Source: Pseudomonas sp. (GTDB lineage: Bacteria; Pseudomonadota; Gammaproteobacteria; Pseudomonadales; Pseudomonadaceae). Taken from it: a stretch of 6,215 nt of DNA. The notes below the pieces were generated by a model that saw only the letters and a program-made list of their open reading frames with translations, had not been told where the DNA came from and did not search any database. The position numbers and the translations under genes were made by a program. The first letter of the stretch is position 1; the number at the start of each line of letters is the position of its first letter. Location: assembly GCA_026398835.1 (NCBI GenBank), contig JAPLSD010000258.1, positions 1-6,215 of the forward strand, read 5' to 3'. Positions 1 through 4,762 of this stretch are shown here, in pieces.

Positions 1-140
1 AGATGAATCGTGCGGTGGTGAGCATTCGCGACGTGACCGAGAACACCGTGCAGCAGACCATCGATTCGGCCACCACCAGTAACGAACTGGCGACGTTGGC
101 CGGCGAATTGAGCAAGGCGATCGGGCAGCTCAAGCTGTAA
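1..140 (+). CDS. Methyl-accepting chemotaxis protein, C-terminal end (partial)
   Basis: Only the last 45 codons and the TAA stop are in the window; the gene begins beyond the left edge, so 1-2 are part of a split codon. The peptide includes VTENTVQQTIDSATTSNEL and ends LSKAIGQLKL. This matches the C-terminal helix of the cytoplasmic signalling domain of many Pseudomonas chemoreceptors, which pass ligand signals to CheA/CheW at the inner membrane. The heptad-like run of Ser, Thr, Ala and Leu fits the four-helix-bundle coiled coil. There is no CheR-docking pentapeptide (NWETF type) at the end. The ligand-binding domain is not visible, so the ligand and a specific gene name cannot be given. An alternative reading is another coiled-coil protein, but the ending is characteristic. 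Confidence 0.8.
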   Translation, partial: MNRAVVSIRDVTENTVQQTIDSATTSNELATLAGELSKAIGQLKL

Positions 141-268
141 GAACGCCTATCGCGGGCAATTCAAAGGCCGTGCTAGCTATCACCCCCATAGCCAGCCTTG
201 ATTCGCCGAAGCCGTTTGCCCGACCTATTCTTTATCTATGTGTTTCACACGGATCGAGGATTACCCAC
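141..268 (+). other. Intergenic gap between chemoreceptor tail and Mpo1-like gene
   Basis: This 128-base gap has no coding signal that I trust. No strong intrinsic terminator follows the chemoreceptor stop: I see no stable GC stem followed by a T-run. A short perfect palindrome GTGT-TTC-ACAC lies at 240-250, just ahead of the ribosome binding site of the next gene. A TTGATT hexamer at 198-203 and a TATTCT at 226-231 are 22 bases apart, too far for a normal sigma70 promoter. Confidence 0.5.
256..260 (+). promoter_or_regulatory. Shine-Dalgarno site GAGGA that sets the start at 269
   Basis: GAGGA lies 8 bases ahead of the ATG at 269. It favours this start over the upstream in-frame ATG at 170, whose extra 33 codons (MLAITPIASL...) are not family-like and lack a comparable site. 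Confidence 0.75.
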
Positions 269-631
269 ATGGGCAAACGTCACCCTAATCTCCCCGCCTG
301 GCAATGGCGCGAGTACCCCGGCAACCATCGCAACCCGACCAATCTGGTATTGCACCTGATTGCCGTACCGCTGTTTATTCTGGCGTTCTTGCTGATTGTT
401 TCGGGTGTGTTCGGCATGAGCTTTCTGAACTTCGCCATCGGTGTCGTTGGCTTGCTCGCCGCGCTGGCCCTGCAACGTCACGGTCACCGCCTGGAGGCGC
501 AAGCGTCCGAGCCGTTCAGTGATCGCAAAGATGCGGTGCAACGCTTACTGGTCGAACAGTTTCTGACCTTTCCGCGGTTTTTCTTGAGCGGCGGCTGGTG
601 GCGAGCCTGGCGTGAGCGCCACCGGCACTGA
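269..631 (+). CDS. Mpo1-like / DUF962 family small membrane protein
   Basis: This 120-residue protein has two predicted membrane segments (about residues 27-47 and 50-69), with short polar ends. The first conserved block is HRNPTNLVLHLIAVPLF at 20-36, giving the H-x4-N-x3-H...P pattern of the DUF962/Mpo1 family. The second block, at 69-83, contains QRHGHRLEAQASEPF with His71, His73 and Glu76, matching the family's Q-x2-GH-x2-E...P element. A PRF-x-LSGG tail follows. In yeast, Mpo1 is an iron-dependent dioxygenase acting on 2-hydroxy fatty acids during phytosphingosine breakdown; the bacterial members are largely uncharacterised. The histidines here (20, 29, 71, 73) could bind metal, but that is inference. 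The gene seems to stand alone: a chemoreceptor lies upstream, and a convergent thioesterase ends 6 bases downstream. Family assignment is fairly sure; activity is unknown. Confidence 0.7.
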   Translation: MGKRHPNLPAWQWREYPGNHRNPTNLVLHLIAVPLFILAFLLIVSGVFGMSFLNFAIGVVGLLAALALQRHGHRLEAQASEPFSDRKDAVQRLLVEQFLTFPRFFLSGGWWRAWRERHRH

Positions 632-637
632 TCAGGT

Positions 638-1435
638 TTAACCAAAGATGGTAACGGTCTGTCGACTCACGGCGATCAACTGTCCTTCAGGGCTCCACAG
701 CGCTGCGGCCGCGTGACCATAACCGTCACGGGCATGCTCGATCACCGCGCGGTATTTGCACCAGTCCAGAGTGTTCAGCGCCAGCAACGGCTGGACGAAC
801 TCGATGGTCCAGGTCAGGGTGCTGCCCGCCGCCGGTTTGCTCAGGTGCGGCAACAGGGCTGGCGGCCAGGCATCCACCAGCGCCAGGATATGCGCCTCGG
901 TCAGCGGCTCTTCCTTCACATCCCCGCGTAAACGCACCCAACCACCCATCTCCCGCGACTTGTTGCCGGTGAACGGCAAACCGCCGACACCCCAGCGCAT
1001 CGCCAGGTGGCGCATGAATTCGGGGGTCACGCCTTTGATGTAAGGCAGTTCCTGGCACTCATCCCAATGTTTCATTTCGGGTGCCGGTTCGGCCGCGACG
1101 TCGACTTCCGAGGGACGCGAGGCACCAAAGCTGCCCTGGACCAGGGTCACCACTTGTCCGTTCTGCATCGCACGACCCAACACCTGGCTAACGGCCTTGC
1201 CTTCACGCAGTACATCCACTTCAAAGCGGATAGGCACATCAGGTTCGGCCGGGCCGACAAAGGTGATCGCCAGCGAACGCACCGGGCGATCAGCAGGGAC
1301 TTTGGCGCGCATGGCTTCGTACTGTAAAGCCGCCACCAGCCCACCAAAACTGGCACGCCCCTGAGCCCACTCTGCCGGGATAGACAGCTCCAGCGGATGG
1401 CTGCGGGCGGCATCGACCAAATCAGAAAAGCGCAT
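638..1435 (-). CDS. Acyl-CoA thioesterase, TesB-like double hotdog
   Basis: This 265-residue protein fits the TesB-like thioesterase family (about 260-290 residues), which hydrolyses acyl-CoA to free acid and CoA in the cytoplasm. The N-terminal hotdog carries GRASFGGLVAALQYEAM at 26-42, the usual G-x2-FGG helix, and SLAITFVGPAEPDVPI at 54-69. The C-terminal hotdog has ALVDAWPPALLPHL, STLTWTIEFVQPL and GQLIAVSRQTVTIF. By hand alignment with E. coli TesB, whose catalytic trio is Asp204, Thr228 and Gln278, these supply Asp188, Thr206 and Gln259. All three residues therefore seem present. The acyl-chain preference cannot be read from sequence. The start at 1435 is chosen for its Shine-Dalgarno site and because the 21 extra residues from 1498 are not family-like. 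It follows the CHAD gene by 140 bases on the same strand and converges on the Mpo1-like gene. No role within a pathway is shown. Confidence 0.85.
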   Translation of the reverse strand: MRFSDLVDAARSHPLELSIPAEWAQGRASFGGLVAALQYEAMRAKVPADRPVRSLAITFVGPAEPDVPIRFEVDVLREGKAVSQVLGRAMQNGQVVTLVQGSFGASRPSEVDVAAEPAPEMKHWDECQELPYIKGVTPEFMRHLAMRWGVGGLPFTGNKSREMGGWVRLRGDVKEEPLTEAHILALVDAWPPALLPHLSKPAAGSTLTWTIEFVQPLLALNTLDWCKYRAVIEHARDGYGHAAAALWSPEGQLIAVSRQTVTIFG

Positions 1436-1440
1436 GAACA

Positions 1441-1444
1441 CCTC
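1441..1444 (-). promoter_or_regulatory. Shine-Dalgarno site GAGG for the thioesterase
   Basis: Read on the minus strand, GAGG (within TGAGGTG) sits 5 bases ahead of the ATG at 1435. It supports that start over the in-frame ATG at 1498. Confidence 0.65.
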
Positions 1445-1512
1445 AAACCAGGAAAAAGACTCAAGGATCTTAACCACCAGATGATGGCTGCACAGCACTT
1501 ATTCCGGCCAAA

Positions 1513-1546
1513 AAGGCTGACAGATAAGCCGAACGCAGCCTTCGGC
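1513..1546 (-). terminator. Possible intrinsic terminator behind the CHAD gene
   Basis: On the minus strand, about 30 bases past the CHAD stop, AAGGCTG (1536-1542) pairs with CAGCCTT (1513-1519) over a 16-base loop, and the T-run continues for three more bases. A second stem, GCCGAA with TTCGGC (1541-1546 and 1528-1533, 7-base loop), overlaps the first and cannot form at the same time. The stem is modest and the T-run short, so termination may be partial. Confidence 0.4.
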
Positions 1547-1575
1547 AGGGCGACCTAGAGCGATCTGCGGTGTGT

Positions 1576-2343
1576 TCAGGATTTGAAGCAAGCCTTGCTC
1601 AACTTGTCCAGCGCACGATCTGCGCGGCCTTCAGCCTGGGCCATGGTCACTCGCCACACCGCTACACACGGCAGCAAGTCAGCCTCCTGTTCAGCCTTGG
1701 CCAGCCATTGCCAGCAATCATGCCAGTTGCCGAGCGTCTCTTGAGCGGCTTTCAGTCGAGGCATAGCCTGCTCGGGCAAGCGATCCAGTTCGGGATAAGC
1801 TTCGATTGCATATCGCACTCGCTTGATCAACAGACGCAAGCGATGCCGGTCATGGGCGGGATCGTGCAACGCCTTATCCAGAGCCTTCCATTGTTTGGCC
1901 AGTCGCTTTTCGATGCACAGACGTAAATCTTTGAGAAATCCCTGACGCTGGGAGGCCCGCAAAAAGCGCGGAAACGCGTCGAGTATGAGAAACAGTCGCG
2001 CCAGCTCCGGACTGGTCGCCACAGCGGGATACGCTTTGGCCATTTGCACTGAGCGACGCTCGGCCGCCTCATGCTGACCATGGCTGTGCAGGTAAGCGGC
2101 CAGTACTTCCCGATCGCGCAAGGGAGTGGTCAGGGTTCCAATCGCAGCGGCCGCCGCTTCCAATTGCTCGACGCCGGGTAAACCTCGAAGGGGTCGCAGC
2201 AGACTGCGCAAACGGCGAACCGTGGTGCGCAGATCGTGCAGCGCTTCATCATCGGTCGTCGCACTCAGCCGCGCCTGGCAGGCCAGCAAACGAACGTCCA
2301 GGCTCAACACCTGAGCCACCAACCGATCAACCAAGGCAGACAT
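1576..2343 (-). CDS. CHAD domain-containing protein
   Basis: This 255-residue, strongly basic, all-helical protein consists almost wholly of one CHAD domain. The first signature is HDLRTTVRRLRSLLRPLRG from residue 36, with His36, Arg39, Arg43, Arg44 and Arg46. It is followed by the RDREVL element, with Asp77 in it. The second half repeats the pattern as HRLRLLIKRVRYAIE from 167 (His167, Arg170, Lys174, Arg175, Arg177, Tyr178), then ETLGNWHDCWQWL at about 202-214. CHAD domains bind inorganic polyphosphate through these conserved His, Arg and Lys residues, and some localise to polyphosphate granules. No CYTH (triphosphatase) domain is fused, and no polyphosphate kinase or phosphatase gene is visible nearby. 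The start at 2343 has a good Shine-Dalgarno site; the in-frame ATG at 2430 would add 29 residues. It lies 112 bases downstream of the lipoprotein gene on the same strand. The domain call is sure; polyphosphate binding by this member is inferred from the family. Confidence 0.9.
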   Translation of the reverse strand: MSALVDRLVAQVLSLDVRLLACQARLSATTDDEALHDLRTTVRRLRSLLRPLRGLPGVEQLEAAAAAIGTLTTPLRDREVLAAYLHSHGQHEAAERRSVQMAKAYPAVATSPELARLFLILDAFPRFLRASQRQGFLKDLRLCIEKRLAKQWKALDKALHDPAHDRHRLRLLIKRVRYAIEAYPELDRLPEQAMPRLKAAQETLGNWHDCWQWLAKAEQEADLLPCVAVWRVTMAQAEGRADRALDKLSKACFKS

Positions 2344-2349
2344 CGCGTA

Positions 2350-2354
2350 CTCCC
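2350..2354 (-). promoter_or_regulatory. Shine-Dalgarno site GGGAG for the CHAD gene
   Basis: Read on the minus strand, GGGAG lies 6 bases ahead of the ATG at 2343 and decides between that start and the in-frame ATG at 2430. Confidence 0.65.
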
Positions 2355-2378
2355 GAATCGAAGAATCAATGTTGTGAC

Positions 2379-2433
2379 GCAATGACCTCAAGCCTGCCGC
2401 CATGCTGCAGGCAAACACGGCCTCAAGCATTGC
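2379..2433. repeat. Nested inverted and direct repeats ahead of the CHAD gene
   Basis: An outer inverted pair, GCAATG (2379-2384) and CATTGC (2428-2433), encloses an inner hairpin, GCCTGC (2392-2397) and GCAGGC (2407-2412), with a 9-base loop. Between the arms are two direct copies of CCTCAAGC (2386-2393 and 2421-2428). All of this lies in the 112-base gap between the lipoprotein stop and the CHAD start. It could be an operator, a weak terminator or an mRNA structure. It is not followed by a T-run on the minus strand and does not resemble a standard Pseudomonas REP element. Confidence 0.45.
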
Positions 2434-2455
2434 GCTACATCATCAAGCCCTTCTA

Positions 2456-2734
2456 TCAACGACCCGCGCGCGACTCACGGATATAGAAACGGGCCCTCTC
2501 GGCTTTTTTCGTGCAGCCTTCGTACGCCTCGAACTGCTGCTGGGTCTTGGCCCCGGTCAACAAGGACAGCGCTTTGGAGTAACTGACGGTGCCCGCGAAA
2601 CCTTCGACCTTGGCCAGGTCCAGCTCATGCCAGGCCGCGTCAAGCTCGCTACCGCAACTGTCACGGTACGCGGTTTTCCCTGCACAACCGGCCAGAGCCA
2701 ACGCAATCAAAGGCAGACAAATCCAGGCTTTCAT
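2456..2734 (-). CDS. Small predicted lipoprotein, function unknown
   Basis: This 92-residue protein begins with a signal peptide: MKAW, a hydrophobic stretch CLPLIALALAG, and the lipobox L14-A15-G16-C17. Signal peptidase II would therefore cleave before Cys17, which would be lipidated. The +2 residue is Ala, not Asp, so sorting to the outer membrane is expected by the usual rule. The mature part, about 76 residues, is polar and probably helical (SELDAAWHELDLAKVEG, then SKALSLLTGAKTQQQFEAY) and ends in a basic tail. Two further cysteines, Cys27 and Cys74, could form a periplasmic disulfide. I do not recognise the family. The start at 2734 is chosen for its lipoprotein signal and its Shine-Dalgarno site; the longer in-frame ORF from 2848 would bury the signal peptide. 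It is divergent from the patatin gene and 112 bases upstream of the CHAD gene, with which it may share a transcript. Confidence 0.75.
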   Translation of the reverse strand: MKAWICLPLIALALAGCAGKTAYRDSCGSELDAAWHELDLAKVEGFAGTVSYSKALSLLTGAKTQQQFEAYEGCTKKAERARFYIRESRAGR

Positions 2735-2742
2735 CAATGACA

Positions 2743-2746
2743 CCTC
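2743..2746 (-). promoter_or_regulatory. Shine-Dalgarno site GAGG for the lipoprotein
   Basis: Read on the minus strand, GAGG sits 8 bases ahead of the ATG at 2734, supporting the lipoprotein start over the upstream in-frame ATG at 2848. Confidence 0.65.
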
Positions 2747-2812
2747 AACAAGAAAAACAATCGTGCACGGTAGACGGTCGGCACCGTAAAAAGTGCCTGC
2801 CGTACCCTGAAG

Positions 2813-2841
2813 AATATAGCTGGGGCGAGAATACTCGTCTG
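2813..2841 (-). promoter_or_regulatory. Candidate sigma70 promoter for the lipoprotein gene
   Basis: On the minus strand, CAGACG (2836-2841; shares the GAC core of TTGACA) is followed after exactly 17 bases by TATATT (2813-2818; five of six to consensus). Transcription would begin near 2806, giving a leader of about 70 bases. The -35 match is poor, so this is a candidate only. Confidence 0.35.
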
Positions 2842-2851
2842 CCATCACTGA

Positions 2852-2879
2852 ATGTCGGAAAAACGACCTGCCCTATACT
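2852..2879 (+). promoter_or_regulatory. Candidate sigma70 promoter for the patatin gene
   Basis: TATACT at 2874-2879 matches the -10 consensus at five of six positions. The best-spaced -35 is a weak ATGTCG at 2852-2857 with a 16-base spacer. A start near 2886 would give a leader of about 70 bases carrying a short ORF (2914-2958). Together with the oppositely directed candidate at 2813-2841, this makes the gap a divergent promoter region. Confidence 0.3.
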
Positions 2880-2913
2880 CCCATTAGCAACGACGATTGA
2901 AGCAAGGCCCTTG

Positions 2914-2958
2914 ATGGGCGCATTGTTGACTCACGTTTTACGAAGGGGCGAGTCATGA
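2914..2958 (+). CDS. Possible 14-codon leader peptide coupled to the patatin gene
   Basis: A short ORF encodes MGALLTHVLRRGES and ends at a TGA that overlaps the patatin start as ATGA (2955-2958). It has its own AAGG Shine-Dalgarno site (2904-2907), 6 bases ahead of its ATG. It lies downstream of the candidate TATACT promoter. A small hairpin (GCCC 2907-2910, GGGC 2916-2919) would mask its start. Such an arrangement would allow translational coupling, but a 14-codon ORF can arise by chance. No attenuator-type codon run is present. Confidence 0.2.
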   Translation: MGALLTHVLRRGES

Positions 2959-4001
2959 AGAAGCGTGTCGCATTGGTGCTGGGCTCAGGGGGCGCCAGGG
3001 GTTATGCCCACATCGGGGTAATCGAAGAAATCGAAAGACGCGGTTATGACATCGCCTGCATCGCCGGTTGTTCCATGGGGGCAGTGGTCGGCGGGATCTA
3101 TGCCGCAGGCAAACTCAACGACTATCGGGACTGGATTGAAAGCCTGGACTACCTCGACGTGTTGCGCCTGGTGGACGTCAGTTTCCGTCTCGGAGCGATT
3201 CGAGGGGAAAAGATCTTCGGGCAGATCCGCAAGATCGTCGGTGAAGTCAATATCGAAGACCTGCGCATCCCCTACACGGCGGTTGCCACGGACCTGACCA
3301 ACCAACAGGAAATCTGGTTCCAGGAAGGCTGTCTGCACCAGGCAATGCGCGCCTCGGCAGCGATTCCCAGCCTGTTCACCCCGGTGATGCAGGGTAATCG
3401 GATGCTGGTGGACGGCGGCCTGCTCAACCCCCTACCGATCGTGCCGGTCGTGTCGAGCCACTGTGACCTGATCATCGCGGTCAACCTCAACTCGACCAAC
3501 CAAAGGCATTATCAATTACCGGTGATCCAGCGCCCCGCCGCATTCAAGAGCCGATTCGACAACCTGATCAACTCCCTGGGTTCGCGTTTGCCGTTTCGCC
3601 GAAAACAGGCCGAACAGTTGCTGTTGCTCGAACAGGAAGCCTTGCGCACGGAGGCCATCGGCATCAGCAATCCGTGGATCGAGTCCGCCGAGCCCCAAGC
3701 CCAGCAACCGGCCGCCGCCCCGGAAGCTGAAGCCGAAGGTGCGCCGAGGTCGGCCACCGGTTCGTTCATCATCGACAACGTTGGCCCGGCCTCATTGCTG
3801 GACCTGATCAACCAGAGTTTCGAAGTGATGCAGACCTCCCTGGCGCAATACAAGATCGCCGGCTACCCGCCGGATATCCTGATCAACGTGCCAAAGCGGG
3901 TCTGCCGGTTTTTCGAGTTTTACAAAGCGCCGGAGCTGATCGCCCTGGGCCGGGAAATCGCCCGCGATACGCTGGATCGGTATGAGAATGAGCAGAACTG
4001 A
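2955..4001 (+). CDS. Patatin-like phospholipase family protein (RssA/YchK-like)
   Basis: This 348-residue protein has a complete patatin core. The oxyanion-hole loop GSGGARG is at residues 10-16, the nucleophile elbow G-C-S-M-G puts Ser40 in the GxSxG position, and the second catalytic residue is Asp153 in VDGGLLNPLPI. Patatin enzymes use this Ser-Asp dyad to hydrolyse acyl esters of phospholipids or related lipids. There is no signal peptide, so it is probably cytoplasmic or peripherally membrane-bound. The bacterial RssA/YchK branch is usually about 300 residues. The extra length here lies between the catalytic domain and a conserved-looking C-terminal helical part (from about 270), in a charged stretch (196-232) and an Ala/Pro/Glu-rich linker (about 243-268). 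The start follows GAAGG (2943-2947) by 7 bases. The gene stands alone, divergent from the lipoprotein gene and convergent with kdpE. Family and dyad are sure; the substrate is not known. Confidence 0.9.
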   Translation: MKKRVALVLGSGGARGYAHIGVIEEIERRGYDIACIAGCSMGAVVGGIYAAGKLNDYRDWIESLDYLDVLRLVDVSFRLGAIRGEKIFGQIRKIVGEVNIEDLRIPYTAVATDLTNQQEIWFQEGCLHQAMRASAAIPSLFTPVMQGNRMLVDGGLLNPLPIVPVVSSHCDLIIAVNLNSTNQRHYQLPVIQRPAAFKSRFDNLINSLGSRLPFRRKQAEQLLLLEQEALRTEAIGISNPWIESAEPQAQQPAAAPEAEAEGAPRSATGSFIIDNVGPASLLDLINQSFEVMQTSLAQYKIAGYPPDILINVPKRVCRFFEFYKAPELIALGREIARDTLDRYENEQN

Positions 4002-4018
4002 AGGTCAAGGAACGACAC

Positions 4019-4714
4019 CTAACCCAAGGCCTCAATCAACCGATACCCCACCCCCGCCTCGGTCACGATAAACCTTGGCTGAGTCGGGTCATCCGCCAGT
4101 TTTTGGCGTAAATGACCGACCACAATCCGCAGGTAATGGCTGTCTTCGGTATGGGTCGGGCCCCAGATGTCCTTGAGCAATTGCTGCTGAGTGATGACCC
4201 GTCCGGGATGCCGCGCCAGTTGCGCCAGCACCGCGTATTCCTTGCGGGTCAACGCGACTTCGACGTCGTCCAGCAAGACCCGGCGATACGCCAGGTCCAC
4301 GGTCAGCGGACCAAACTTGAGCGCCGCTTCCTGCGCTTCGCCCGTCGGTGTCTGACGCAATAAAGCGCGGACCCGAGCGAGAAATTCCTGAATGCCGAAA
4401 GGCTTGGTCACGTAGTCGTTGGCCCCGCCGTCGAGGGCTTCGACCTTCTGCCCTTCGCTGGCGCGCACCGACAGCACCAGCACCGGTACCGTCGACCATT
4501 CGCGGAACTCGCGCAGCACCTGCTGACCGTCCATGTCCGGCAAGCCGAGGTCGAGCACCAGCAAGTCGGGCTTGTTCAAGGCCGCCTGAGCCAACCCTTC
4601 GCTGCCGGTACCGGCTTCCAGCACCTTATAGCCCTGAGAGGCCAGACTGATGCGCAGGAATTTGCGGATCTGCGGTTCGTCGTCAATGACCAAAATAGTC
4701 GCGGTCTGGCTCAT
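4019..4714 (-). CDS. kdpE: KdpE, DNA-binding response regulator of the Kdp K+ system
   Basis: This 231-residue OmpR/PhoB-type regulator is close to E. coli KdpE in length (225). The receiver domain (about 5-118) has the acidic pocket Asp11-Asp12, the phospho-acceptor Asp55 in LLVLDLGLPDMDG, Ser82 at the switch position and Lys104 in YVTKPFG. A linker leads to a winged-helix DNA-binding domain (about 132-228). It contains ALTRKEYAVLAQLARHPG and the recognition region DSHYLRIVVGHLRQKL, with a C-terminal hairpin ending GVGYRL. Phosphorylated by KdpD, KdpE activates transcription of the kdp pump operon in the cytoplasm. It follows kdpD by 48 bases, whereas the E. coli genes overlap. The site ahead of the ATG is a weak GGA only 5 bases away, so translation may depend on upstream ribosomes. 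It ends 17 bases from the convergent patatin gene. The name rests on the adjacent kdpD and on the KdpE-like sequence. Confidence 0.93.
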   Translation of the reverse strand: MSQTATILVIDDEPQIRKFLRISLASQGYKVLEAGTGSEGLAQAALNKPDLLVLDLGLPDMDGQQVLREFREWSTVPVLVLSVRASEGQKVEALDGGANDYVTKPFGIQEFLARVRALLRQTPTGEAQEAALKFGPLTVDLAYRRVLLDDVEVALTRKEYAVLAQLARHPGRVITQQQLLKDIWGPTHTEDSHYLRIVVGHLRQKLADDPTQPRFIVTEAGVGYRLIEALG

Positions 4715-4762
4715 GGTTTCCGATCAATACAAAGAAGTGCCGCAAGAGTAGCGCATGGAGCG

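Noticed and set aside
240..250. GTGT-TTC-ACAC palindrome ahead of the Mpo1-like gene
   Set aside because: The arms are only 4 bp and no second copy is present nearby, so it is expected by chance.
2344..2430. N-terminal extension of the CHAD protein from the in-frame ATG at 2430
   Set aside because: The ATG at 2343 has a GGGAG site at good spacing. The extension runs through the repeat-rich gap and is not CHAD-like.
2490..2510. GCC-CTCTC-GGC followed by six T on the plus strand, resembling a terminator
   Set aside because: The stem is only 3 bp, and it lies inside the lipoprotein coding region on the opposite strand, where no plus-strand gene ends.
2737..2958. Plus-strand ORF of 73 codons ending in the patatin ATGA overlap
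   Set aside because: It starts inside the lipoprotein's own start region, has no good ribosome binding site at 2737, crosses the candidate promoters and encodes no recognisable sequence. Only its last 14 codons are kept as a low-confidence leader ORF.
4348..4650. Plus-strand ORF of 100 codons opposite kdpE
   Set aside because: It is antisense to a well-conserved gene, rich in Arg/Pro/Ala as expected from the high-GC complementary strand, and has no family-like motif.
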